A DNA stretch of 64,000 nucleotides from positions 558,001-622,000 of the forward strand of contig NC_083677.1 of NCBI RefSeq assembly GCF_030384665.1, read 5' to 3'. The notes under the pieces are model-generated. The model did no database searches. It had not been told where the DNA came from and was given only the letters and a program-made list of their open reading frames with translations. The DNA is from Lodderomyces elongisporus. Its lineage: Eukaryota > Ascomycota > Pichiomycetes > Serinales > Debaryomycetaceae. Below, one piece after another: positions 24,345 to 35,072 of this stretch (position 1 is its first letter; each line of letters begins with the position of its first letter). The translations under genes were made by a program, and so were the position numbers.

Positions 24345-24917
24345 AAACATTCTACAGCATCAATCACATCTGCAAGCCCAGCGAATGTGCCGCATCCAAA
24401 TAAAGGTACTTCTACTCAATCGTCTTTAGGCTCAGCACAAGTTAGTGGTACATTAGCACCTACTGTAACACAAGCTTCACCATCCTCCATGGTTGGTGGA
24501 CAATTTTCAAACTCGATTCCAGCTAATGATAAGTCGAATGCGGAAACTAGTTCTGCGACATTAAATCTGCCTGTTTTCGGATCATTGCAAGCAAAACCTG
24601 CAATAAATAATCAAGCAAACTCTTTGCTTAATGTTACTACAAGGCCATTTGGCCAGTCTGTTCAATCAACTCAGCCAACTCAGCCTATACAAATGCCAAA
24701 TACTGTTTCTACATCTACATTACCAAAAAATGCAAAGCCACAAGTTAAGACCTTGAATATTGCCCCATCTGGTAGTCCAGATAAGGCAGCAATCCCAGCA
24801 GTAACGAGACCAAAAGTTGCCACCATACCATCTAGACAAGACAAGGAGACGCAAGGAGCGACGAAGCGCACATCTGACTATGAAAGACCTAAAGTCAAGA
24901 AAACAAAGAAGGAGTAA
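18819..24917 (+). CDS. MLP1: Nuclear-basket nucleoporin Mlp1/Tpr-type, coiled-coil protein
   Basis: This 2032-residue protein is a Mlp1/Mlp2 (Tpr) homologue, the filament of the nuclear pore basket that retains unspliced mRNA and tethers chromatin and the spindle-checkpoint proteins. A disordered acidic N-terminus (1-200) includes a poly-Ser run encoded at 19487-19523. About 1400 residues of heptad-rich coiled coil follow (about 260-1720, many E/K/L/Q/S), then a Gln/Pro/Ser/Thr-rich tail ending in the basic KRTSDYERPKVKKTKKE. Two repeat tracts stand out: (Gly-Ala-Thr-Ala-Ala)n near 1634-1653, which interrupts the coiled coil, and poly-Gln near 1797-1844 encoded by pure CAA. Length matches S. 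cerevisiae Mlp1 (1875) plus the repeats. Only one Mlp gene is expected in pre-duplication yeasts. The ATG at 18819 is the first in frame. Confidence 0.85.
23718..23777 (+). repeat. 15-bp tandem repeat in MLP1 coding sequence
   Basis: Four perfect copies of GGTGCTACTGCTGCT, each encoding Gly-Ala-Thr-Ala-Ala, follow one diverged copy upstream. The repeat keeps frame and inserts a flexible, non-charged block between two coiled-coil segments. Copy number likely varies. Confidence 0.95.
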
Positions 24918-27900
24918 TTGTGCTATTTTGTTTTGCATATTATTCAGTGGTAAAAAATGTATAATTAATTTTTACAAATCATTTAGAAAGTTTAAAAAAT
25001 TCTCAAATACTTGTAGCAATAAGCATTTTCCTCATGTCTTGTTCTTTTTTTATTATCTATTTTGTTCTTGCTCATGCTCATCCTCATCCCTTTTCTCCCA
25101 CATCTCCACTTGTTTCTGTCTTCCCATATCCTCTTCTTCACTCTTTCCCTTTTTTTTTATTCCTTTCCTAATTCTTGCATAGATAAGCAATGATGATGGG
25201 GTAGCCTCCAAAGGATTCGATTTTATCTTTTTTTCTTTTGTTTCTTTTTTTTTGGTTTTCAAATTCTTTTTTTTTACTTACAAGGTACTTCAATGACATT
25301 CAAAGCTTATAGTTGTGCAATTCCTCGGGGTCATTCGGAGTATGTACCTACAAACGTTTGGTATGCTCTGGATTCGGAATGAATCGGTTCGATAAATGCG
25401 CATTTCAGTCATGATAACAAGTGGATCTTGAGTGAAGGGGATACGGGGAATCGGTGGAGGGGGGAGACGGGTGATGATGAAAGTGGAAGAGAATTATGTT
25501 GGGGAAGGGAAAGGGAGGGGAGAGGAGAGGAAAGGAGAAAGGATAGAGGAGGTAAAATGCATGGATAGGTAAATTGGTGATGCCAAGATTTTAATGAATG
25601 GCCGGGGTAGCCAACCTATCAAGTTGAAATAAAGTCAAAAAAAGTCAAAAAAAAATAAAGAGAATCAAAAACTCCATTTCTGCTATAAATAGTTTTTTGA
25701 TGGTTTTGAGCTCGCTTCGTGCCTCTTGCCCTTTGCCTCCTACGCTACATATTCCCCGCAATCGTCTTCCAGTGTCTATAAATTTGTTCTTCTTTTAAAT
25801 GTAAAAGCAAAAGCTAAAGAAAAAAAAAAGCAAGTATCATACCATAAAGCCTTGTAACAGCATAGGTTATGATACCTAATCTCTTTTTTTTTTGTTTGAT
25901 TTTCTGGTTTTTCTGATTTTTATATGTTTCAAATGGCGGGGAAGAGAATTATGTGTAAAGTTTAAAAATTAAATACTCAATATTTTAATCTACAGGAACA
26001 AGATGAGTGTACAATACGTACACATTCTTCTTTCATTATTTTTATGTCATTAAATTTTGATATTTTATTGTTCTGTTTGTTGTTTCTTTTCATTATATCT
26101 TTTATCATTGATTCTTTTATTATATTTTTTTTCTTTGTTCAGCAAGACAATAGAATTCAATATTGTAAAAACAAGATGTTAGTTTTAGTTTCATCTGGGG
26201 TATGAGAGCAATGTCTAGTAAGAACAATATTTCGTGGGGTGGGGAACAATAGTATGATTAGACGAGGGATCTCACTTGTTCTCTCACTTGTTCTCATTTG
26301 CAATCACCCCATATTTCTTTACCTCACTATTGTTATACAAGCCTCGAAAGAAGCAGACAGCTAGTTCCTCTCTCCCTCCCTCCGAATTAAGACTATATAT
26401 CTTTCTTTTCTTCCATATTCACCCACGACGCTGTTTCTCAAAAAGTGAAAGCACTAAAACTGAGTAAAAATAAAAATTCAAGCAAAAAAAAAAAAAATGT
26501 CAACGCAGCTCCGACCGTTGCACTTCCCGAAACCGGAGAATACAGGACCACGATAAGGACAACGTGCGTACGATCCTTTTTTTCATTCCTGTCTTCTTCT
26601 TTTGCTTCCCCTCTCTCCTCCTCCACCTCCTCCTGTTCCTCCTTTCCTTTTCTTTCTCTTTTGTCTTTTGTCTTTTGTTGTCCTTAAACGTTTTTAGTCT
26701 CTGAAAAAAAGGGCTTGTGGAGGAGACTCCCCAATGCTGGTAAAAGTGGAGGAGGCTATTTGTAATTCCAACATTCACAACAATAGGAAATGAAAAAATT
26801 TAACAAATAAAATAAATACTTATAAAATAAAGAAAAGAAACATATAATAATGTGGACAAATTTTGTACATCAAAATTACGTTAGCAATGGCTTTAAGTGT
26901 TTTGGAGGTACTCTATTTTTTACTTCCCCACTTTTTTTGGTTTTTTTTTTTTAATCTTTGTATAATGTTCAGCCTATTGTTTTCTTTGATGCATTGTCAC
27001 ACTAACTCTTGATCAAAAAAGAATAAAAATATTAAAATATAAATGTAAGTAAACAATAGCATGGACAATGCTAATTGTGTGTAAAAGCACTGCTCTCATT
27101 GGAGACATCACCCCACTGAAAACAGAAAAGAGCGGGAGGGGGAGGGGAACAATTGTTTGTTTTTGTAGCCGGATTAATTTTAATTTTTTGAATTCCTTTT
27201 TTTTTTTTTTAATTTCTCGCGGAATGAATCATAGTTTTGTGTAACTTTTGGTATCGTTTCACCTTTTAAAAATTTATTTTTGCAACTATTTGTGAAGGCA
27301 ATATCACATTATTATACTGCTTAGGATAATCAAAAAAAGTAAAAAGATTTGGATATAAAGAGGATATTGCCAAAATAGACCATAAATACAGTCTTGTACA
27401 TATTATATAAAGTATGCCAAAAGAAAAGAAAAGAAAAGAAAAGGAAGGAGAGGAAAATTGATGGGAAACTGAATGAATTCTTGAAAAAAAAAAAAGAAAG
27501 AGAAAAAATTTGTTGACATATTTTATATTTTTTATTTTCGCATATGCACCATCTCTAAAAATAAAACACCCATAATGTGTGTGTTCCCCACTTCTGTCGG
27601 TTCCTCCATGTTGAATGGAGTTTTATTCCTTAAATTTTCTGCTGTTTTTTGGTTGTTGTTTTGTTAATTATGCTTTGTCAATCTTGTTTGCATGTTGTAT
27701 TACTTCTATCACGTCATTTTAGTTCAATCCCCGCCTCCTCTTTTTCTTTTTCCTCTACCTTTTCCTCCTTCTTATTCTTCTTCTTCCCACCCAACACTAT
27801 ATCCTCCAACCATGTAAGCCATGCAATAGGTTAAAATTTTAAAAATCTTTTTCTTATCTTTTCTTTTTTTCGAAATTGCAACATATTTTCACGCAGTTTA

Positions 27901-28566
27901 CGGTGAGCTCCGGGTAGAAACACAAACTCCTTAAACTAGTGAAAAGCTAGGGTGTGTTGGAAAATTTGCTTTGCTGAATTAAGCAAGGTGCAGTGGTGCA
28001 TCAAAAAAGGTTGAAATATCAAACAAATTGAGTAGAAACAGGAAAAAAAATTGGTGATAAAAAAAGATTAAAAAAAAATTAAAAAAAAAAAACAGCTGTG
28101 CATTTTTTGGGGGGGCAACGCGTTATATGGGTTAGAGTCAATGAGGTGGCGGGGAGGGGGGGAATGGTAAGTAATAAGGAGGAGGTTTAATATTGATGAA
28201 AAGGAAAGACAGAACCAAAAGCAATAAAGATTAGTTAATAATAGAATAAATAAAAAATAAACAGGAAAAACAGAAGGAGAAACAATCAAAAGCAAATATA
28301 TGCAAGAAAAACGAAATTTCCAAAGACTATCTTTTTCAGAAAAAGAAAATAAAATTATTTTTTGTATATAAAGAGGTGTATTTCATTCAAATTCAAAAGT
28401 ACTCTTTCTGACTAGTTTATCAAAAACTTTATCCCATATTTTTATTTGGAACTTCAACAAGTTCATTGGTACAAATTCATCTTTCTATTCAATTATCGCG
28501 TTGTATAACTTTGTTCCTTTTTTTTAAATTATTTTTTTTTAGCACCAACTAATTCAACATAATTTA
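24918..28566. other. Long intergenic region upstream of sugar transporter, no gene seen
   Basis: This 3.65 kb stretch is AT-rich with many A/T and CT/GA runs and no convincing ATG-started frame. A 19-codon frame starts at about 26497 (MSTQLRPLHFPKPE) but stops quickly and has no standard splice donor. Structured elements are a perfect palindrome AAATGCGCATTT at 25394-25405 and a hairpin at 25834-25875 downstream of a TATAAATA box near 25684. The length suggests a promoter with distant control sites for the transporter, which is inference. Confidence 0.55.
25834..25875. other. Intergenic hairpin
   Basis: GTATCATACC (25834-25843) can pair with GGTTATGATAC (25865-25875), ten base pairs with one bulged A and a loop of 21 bases. 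It lies about 150 bp downstream of a TATAAATA box. It could be a transcribed structure or a protein-binding dyad; nothing ties it to a known RNA family. Confidence 0.3.
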
Positions 28567-30712
28567 ATGAATACAGCCGCTCAAGAAAAAAAGGGCACTG
28601 ACACGCCAAGTTTAAGGTCCATCCAAGAAAAATATGTGACAGGGGAAGATCCTGTAGTGGAAAATCAACAACCCAAGAAATCATGGATGAGCAAATTTAG
28701 ATTCACTGCAGACACCTCAGAGCATCCGCCAGAAATCTTCAACATGACGTTGTATCTTTCCATCTTTTTATTTGGATTGTTTGGTGCTGCAAGAGGTTTG
28801 GATGAAGGTAACAGTATGTACTTATCAGAAAATGAGGAAGGTGGCTGGGGAGAAGAGAAGAAGAATATAATAATAAAAAAGGAACAAGCTAGAAAAGAAA
28901 AAAGAACAAAGAAAACACAAAACAGTGATATGAAAAATTCTAGGACATGAGGACAGGAAGAAAAACTAAAGACAATCATTTCGATGCCGAATTCTTTCTC
29001 CTTTTTTTCTTCTTTTTCCTTTTTCTTCTTTTTCCTTTTTCTTCTTTTTCCTTTTTCTTCTTTTTTATTCAGTTTCTAGACAACCTTGTTACTAACCTGC
29101 TTTACTTATAGTTTCTGGAAATATTGCCAACCCTTCTTTTATTGCCAGATTTGGCTTAAAAGACCCTACAAAAACGGCCGACCAATTGGCCAATTTGAAA
29201 TCCAACATTACTTCAATGGTTCAACTTGGTGCTATTGGAGGTGCCATTATTGCTATGAAGTCGGTTGATTTCTTGGGTAGAGTTCGTGCATTGCAATTTG
29301 TCTGTATCATATGGATTGTTGGCGTTATTATTCAAATCACTTCGACCAAAGTGGGGCAATTGTACGCTGGAAGATTGATTGAAGGTTTGGCTGTGGGTCA
29401 AACAGCAGCAATTGGTCCCGTTTACATGTCTGAGGTTGCACCAAGTCCCATTAGAGGAATGTGTAACTGTATCTTTGCCGGTGCCGTGTATTTTGGTATC
29501 ATGTTGGGATACTTTGCCAATTATGGTAGTGTTTTGCACATTCCTTCCACCACTAGTTCCGGATCCATAAATGATAAGCAATGGCGTGTAACGCTTTCAA
29601 TCAAGATTATTATGTCGGGATTAATCTTTATCCTTTCATGGTTTACTACTGTTGAATCGCCAAGATGGTTATTGAAGAAAGGTAGGGCTGATGAAGCAGT
29701 TGAGAAGCTTTCAAAGTTGAGACGCTTGCCTTCCGACCATCCATACATTATTGCTGAGATTAGTGATATCAATGAACAAGTTATGGCTGAAAAGGAGGCT
29801 ACAAGGGGATCGAGCTTGTGGACCAACTTTAAACAAATGGTTTCTAACAAGAGTATTGTGTATAGGTTTATTTGTATTGCTGGTGCAACGCAAATCTTGG
29901 GACAATGGAGTGGTGCTAATGCGGTGACAATCTATGCTTCTGAATTGTTTGCGCTTGTTGGTGTTGAAGGTGTTGATAAGTTGAAAATGTCTGCTGTGTT
30001 GGGTGTTGTCAAGTTTGTTTCAGCTTATCTTTCAGCATTTTTCATTATTGATATTCTTGGTAGGAAGAGGGCATTGTACATTGGTATTACTGGACAAATG
30101 GCTTGTTTGTTGTATTATGCCATCTTTCTTACCATTGTGCCTCAAGCTGCCGATGATGGTGCGGTGATTACTGGTGCTGCAAAGCGTGCAAGTACAGGTG
30201 CATTGGCTGCTATTTTCCTTAGTGGTACTTTTTGGACGGTTGGTTTTAACTCGGTGCAGTATTTGATTGGTGCAGAGATTTTCCCCTTGGGTATTAGATC
30301 GTTTGCCCAGTCGATGGTGATGATTTTGCATTTTGCCAATCAGTATGGTAACTCAAAGGCGTTGCCCAAGATGATGATTGCCATGAACCCTTATGGTGCC
30401 TTTTATTTCTTTGTTGGTGTGTTGGTCTTATCTTTGGTGTGGGCATTCTTTTTACCAGAGTTGAAGGGAAGAAGTTTGGAGTCGATTGAAGAGGTGTTTA
30501 CCTTGCCATGGTACAATTTGAGACGTTGTAACAAGTTGGTGCCTGATCATTCGCAAATCCACAAGATTAGATATACCAATAGCAGGGGTAATACTGGATT
30601 TGACCATATTCATTATGATCCTGAGCTGAACAAGCCAAATGTTGAATTTGTTGAGAATTTGATGAGACGCAACTCAGAGGAGGATAAAGAAGAAGTGGAG
30701 AAGAAGGTTTGA
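28567..30712 (+). CDS. MFS sugar transporter, spliced (two exons)
   Basis: Exons 28567-28813 and 29112-30712 join to a 615-residue major-facilitator sugar transporter. Splicing turns A|TT into an Ile codon and gives 'GLDEGN-I-SGNIANPSFIARF', continuous with helix 1 and the first loop. The intron has GTATGT at 28814, branch site TACTAAC at 29090-29096 and TATAG ending at 29111. The protein has a 55-residue cytoplasmic N-terminus and about 12 membrane helices. Sugar-porter signatures are VYMSEVAPSPIRGM, VESPRWLLKKGR, DILGRKRAL and LPELKGRSLESIEEVF. It belongs to the fungal hexose/quinate-type branch (Candida HGT-like). I cannot assign the substrate. The C-terminal tail is charged, ending in EEDKEEVEKKV. 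The exon-1 frame continues for 45 codons into the intron, so it would be mis-annotated as a 127-residue protein if splicing is ignored. Confidence 0.93.
28814..29111 (+). other. Intron of the sugar transporter gene
   Basis: This 298-base intron has consensus donor GTATGT, branch site TACTAAC (29090-29096) and acceptor TATAG, with the branch A about 16 bases from the acceptor. Its 3' half carries three perfect copies of the 16-mer CTTCTTTTTCCTTTTT (29009-29056) and part of a fourth. This forms an unusually long polypyrimidine tract. A competing CAG at 29070-29072 lies before the branch site and is unlikely to be used. Confidence 0.95.
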
Positions 30713-31019
30713 AATTAGGATACTACTATTGCTATTATCTTTTTATTTTTTTGTCTTTTTCTTGTCTTTTTTCTTTATTTGTCCATTTTCAATTTTCCAA
30801 ATGGAGCTTTGATAGTTTTATCTGGTATTGATTGAAGATGGTGTTATAAGCTAGAGGTTTGTCGTTGTTGTTGCTGTTGTCTGGTTTTTTGTTCTTTGTT
30901 TTCTTTTTTTTGGTACTTTAGTAATTTTAATGCGTTTAATGAGATTATATTGATATTGTTAGTTTCTTTTTTTTATTGTTTCTTACTTTGTCAAAAATAT
31001 CGGTTGAGTATTCTTTTGT

Positions 31020-31071
31020 GAGACAACATTTATCTCGGTGTTATCACTGAGGCGATAAATCCGACTGTCTC
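31020..31071. other. Three-part hairpin downstream of sugar transporter
   Basis: Three consecutive 6-bp helices can stack: GAGACA with TGTCTC (outer), TTTATC with GATAAA (middle), and TCGGTG with CACTGA (inner, one G-T pair), closing on a TTAT loop. An internal loop (3 and 6 bases) and a 3-base bulge separate them. The middle helix is also an inverted pair of GATA-factor half-sites. It lies 308 bp beyond the transporter stop. Confidence 0.45.
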
Positions 31072-32151
31072 TTTTCTGCGTGGATACAAGTTGTTTGTTG
31101 TTGTTTGGTTGTTTTAGACTTGCCTTCCTTCCCACACCACTTTACATTAGTAATGACGTCATACAATTCCCATTTTTTGCAATGCATGTGAACTACGTGT
31201 GTACAAAAGTGTTTACAATTTGTTGTACGAGTATTTTTTTCTTGGTGGTATCCCTTAGAAAAAACATTTTTGAATAAAAGATGTATATATATATAAAGGG
31301 TGAATGATGAAAAGAATAATAATCATGGAGTATTCTTTATAACCAGAAAAGAAAGTATTTCAATAGATTGTAAGATACTACTTGGCACTTGGAGATATAC
31401 ATATGTATATGTATATGTATATATATATATTTCTTTTTGGTTCAACAATGTGGTGTTAGTAATACTATTTAAAATTTGTTCTTGTTCGTTTATTTTGCAC
31501 TCTACAGTAGAGAGTTAAGTAAAGGAAAAGAAAAGAAAAGAAAAGAAAGAAAAAAAACTAGAGCCGAATAAGTGTAAAAAGCTCACCTAAATCTTGGTTT
31601 CGTCCTAATATTTTTGTATACTCGGCATCTCTCCTCCTCCAAACCCCGACTACAATAAAAAGAAAGAAAGAAAGAAAGAAATAGAATCGTAGTTGGAGAC
31701 AAATAATAATACTGTTCGATAGGCTGGTGTAAACTGTTTCTTTAGTAATTTCATTTTCATAATTTGAAATTTTCTTTGTTGGTTCATTAATTGTTGATGA
31801 AGTAAAGTCTTTGGTAAAGAAAATAATGATTCAAAATTAAAAAAAAAATTTAAAAAAAAAAGTCCGAGGTCCATATGATTTTATTTTTCTTCTTCTTTTT
31901 AGTTTCCAAATTCGTATCTAGTTTCTAGATTCCAGATTCAATGTGCATGAACAAGGAAATGTATTAAATGGTGATGTCTCCCTCCTCTCTCTCTCTTCCT
32001 ATGTTTCCATAAAGTGTTACCTTGCAACAGAGAGTTATTAGATTAGAGTGTGAACCCAACATTATAAAGCAAAAGAGAGTGTTGGAGAGAAGTAGCTATA
32101 TAGGGTTGAAGAGAGTAAGAGTGCCATTAGTCCGTCGTTACCAGAAATGGA

Positions 32152-32185
<34 letters not shown>

Positions 32186-32890
32186 AACAGTAACAAGAAA
32201 CTTGAGAACTTTCAAAATAATAAATTCAAGGGCCTGTAACCACCCCCCATAAAAGAAAAGCCCCAACACACTATGAGTCTAACAAATAATATATATATAA
32301 ATATATACATATGTATATTTCCTTGGTAATACACTGCTGATGCTTCATCTTGCATAACCACAGAAATCGATGACCCAATCTCACACTTGTTCCTTCTTTT
32401 GTTCAAGCCCAACTGATTCTAAATCACTGTTCTTCTTCATACATCACTCATATATGTGTATATAGTTTTCAAGTTTTTTAGTGTACGAACGAAAGAACAA
32501 AGAACAAAGTAGAAAAAGAAAGAAAGAAAGGTTCCCCAGATTTCACTTGCAATGTTGACAACTATTCTCCTAACCACTACGCTTACTCAGTATACAATGT
32601 GTATTTAAATATAAAAGTTACACAGACTCTGTGTCGGAGTCTAATTTGTAACTAAAGCACACAGATCCAGATCTTGATATTTGCAAGCGTCAAATTGCAT
32701 TGTATATGGAGAACTTGTAGCCTTCTATTGGCTTACTCACATACTCACATACTGCTTCCATACATGATACAATATTACTTGGCTTAAAAGATCAGAGGTC
32801 ACTAACCAGATATTTATGGAATAAGGTCATCCCTTTATGAATTTATGTATATATATATATAGTCTTGTCAATTTGTATGGTTTCTTTTCT

Positions 32891-32920
32891 TATTTTATTT
32901 TATTTTATTTTATTTTATTT
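32891..32920. repeat. (TATTT)6 microsatellite
   Basis: Six uninterrupted TATTT units in the spacer before the C2H2 factor gene. Confidence 0.95.
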
Positions 32921-33446
32921 GGTTGGGTGTTCATCGTTTAAAATATTATATATATACATATATATATATATACAGTGATAGTCACAATATCTTTTTGTTT
33001 GCACGCGTATCGCACAGTAGGAGAATGGAAGAATTAAAGAAAAATGTCGGGTTTAACCGAAGTTGTTTTCTTTTAAATGGAAGAAAAAAAAAGTGTCTGT
33101 CTGACCCCACAAAAAAAAAAAAAAAAATTCAAATTAATTATTTAATTAAAATTCAATTATATGCAGTATGCTAATGTTTTTAAGAAAATAAAAAGAATAA
33201 AGATTAAGGAAGAAGAGGAAGAGGAAGAGGCTGCTGCTGCTGTTGTTGCTGCTGAAGCTTACTCTTTTTTTCAAGTTGTGCAATGTCGCCAGAAGCGCAA
33301 TACACCTCATGGTTTGTAAGACAAAAGAAAAAAAAAGGTCGGACATATCTAATATAGGAGATAGCCAACATTGACTAAACCTGGGGAGATTAACAATGTA
33401 AATAGTACACAATAATAATAAAAGAGTAAAAGAGAGTACAAACAAA

Positions 33447-33486
33447 GGAACCAAAGGGAACCAATGGGAACCAGAGGGAACTATAG
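33447..33486. repeat. 10-bp tandem repeat, four copies
   Basis: Four tandem 10-mers share GGAACCA at their start (GGAACCAAAG, GGAACCAATG, GGAACCAGAG, GGAACTATAG), decaying towards the end. Confidence 0.9.
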
Positions 33487-34753
33487 ACACTGTTAATTAC
33501 ATCATATAGCCCTGAAACATCTTCTCTCTTTTTCTTTTCATTTTTTTGTTGTTTTCTTCATCTTTTTGTTGTTTTTTTTACAAATTAAAAATTATCAATT
33601 GGGATTTTTTACATACCCTTGATTCAAAAAAAAAAAAATACTTGGTTACCATATTCAACATCCTCTTTTGTTTCATTCATTACCTGTCCATCCAAATTCA
33701 CTCTGTATATATTCGTACTATACATACACAATGCTAATTTTGAATACCCACGGCTGCTCTATATATTTCTGCAGCAGCAACAACACATTAAAATAGTAGT
33801 ATTAAGCCTCTCACCAAACTACGTACTCTCCCCCTTCCCCACTCTATCCCACTTACTCTTAGTTCTAGACTACTCTATACTGCTTCCAGTCTTCTTCTTC
33901 TTCTTCTTCTTCTTCCTCCCCCCACTGCTTTTTTTTGTCCCTCCATCCCATTCACGCAATACCACCATCAACTTTCACTTTAGGTCGAGCATTGGAAACA
34001 TTGGTGAAAAGATTTCCCGCGGACATAAATAATTTCCCCACATTTTTTTTTTCCTTTTTATTTTTTATATTTTTATATTTTTTATATTTATTATTTTTTA
34101 TTTATTTTATTCTGGGGGAATCTTGCAGTAGACTTGAAAGAAAAGAAAAAATTAAACCAGATTAAGGAAATCGTGCACGACCTCTCTAAACCGACACTTT
34201 AGCAGTAGAGGAAACTAAAGAAGAAGAATAAGAAGAGTTAGAATTAGAGTTAAAGAGTCTTAAGTGTTTAATAGCTTAATAGTTCTAAGAGTACTAAGAG
34301 TTCTAGAGCACCAAAGTAAAAATTGTAGGGATCTCCAGGCACTGGGAGACACAACAAAAGTGTAGAAAGTAAGAGAAAGAGAGGTCACCCATTTTTACTT
34401 TTCTTTCATCAATTATTTTTGACCCAGACATTTTTATTTTTTACATATATATTTTGTATATATCCTTTGCCAAAACTACTACAAACAACTGCAATACGAA
34501 GCACACTTTATATACTTCTGACTCACTCAGGAAATGTTGAGAAGAAATAAACCTTTTCTTCATTGCCCTCTCCCCTATCCCTCTCTCTCTCCCTTTACGA
34601 ATATCACAAGGTATTATTCAGCTGCCCTTGAATAGTTTTATTATTATTATTCCATTTAATATTATCTGTTGGACATTAGAGAAAACAATAGGTTTTTTTA
34701 AATTTATATTTAATTTTATTTTTATTCTTATATTTTTATATTGTTGTTCCCAC

Positions 34754-34801
34754 ATATATAAATATATAAATATATAAATATATAAATATATAAATATATA
34801 A
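34754..34801. repeat. (ATATATAA)6 tandem repeat
   Basis: Six perfect 8-mers followed by plain AT repeat, about 270 bp before the C2H2 factor start. Confidence 0.95.
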
Positions 34802-35072
34802 ATATATATATAAAAATTTATTCGACACTACCCAAACTTTCGGTCTCATATTTATTCACTATACTTTTCTCACTCCCACTCAGTTCTCCCCCCCCCCCCT
34901 CCTCCACCCACCCCCAGAAAAACGAAAATAAAAAAAAAAAAAAAAAAAAAAAGAATAAAAACCAAACCAGAATTACTGAACGAGAGAAAGCGAGAAATTC
35001 AAATCCAAATTCAAATTCAAAGAACCAAAAAAAAAAAAAAAAAGATAGAGAGACAAACAAACTTTGTAATAC

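Larger units (their letters stand above)
30713..35072. other. Long intergenic region upstream of C2H2 factor
   Basis: This 4.36 kb has no convincing protein frame. It holds a three-part hairpin (31020-31071), a TATTT pentamer repeat (32891-32920), a 10-mer repeat GGAACCANNG-like x4 (33447-33486), an 8-mer ATATATAA x6 (34754-34801), and a C12 run followed by C-rich clusters and A runs (34888-35044) directly before the start codon. Such long A/T-rich upstream regions are typical of regulatory genes in Candida and often include a long 5' leader. No tRNA or other known RNA was found. Confidence 0.55.

Noticed and set aside
26497..26700. Short ATG frame (MSTQLRPLHFPKPE...) with GTGCGT downstream and an AG after a pyrimidine tract
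   Set aside because: It stops after 19 codons before the candidate donor, the donor is not canonical, and no second exon was seen.
27715..27735. GTTCAATCC word resembling a tRNA B box
   Set aside because: Neighbouring sequence does not fold into acceptor, D or anticodon stems.
28814..28950. Continuation of transporter exon 1 as a separate 127-residue protein
   Set aside because: Donor, branch and acceptor sites are canonical, and the spliced frame restores conserved transporter sequence.
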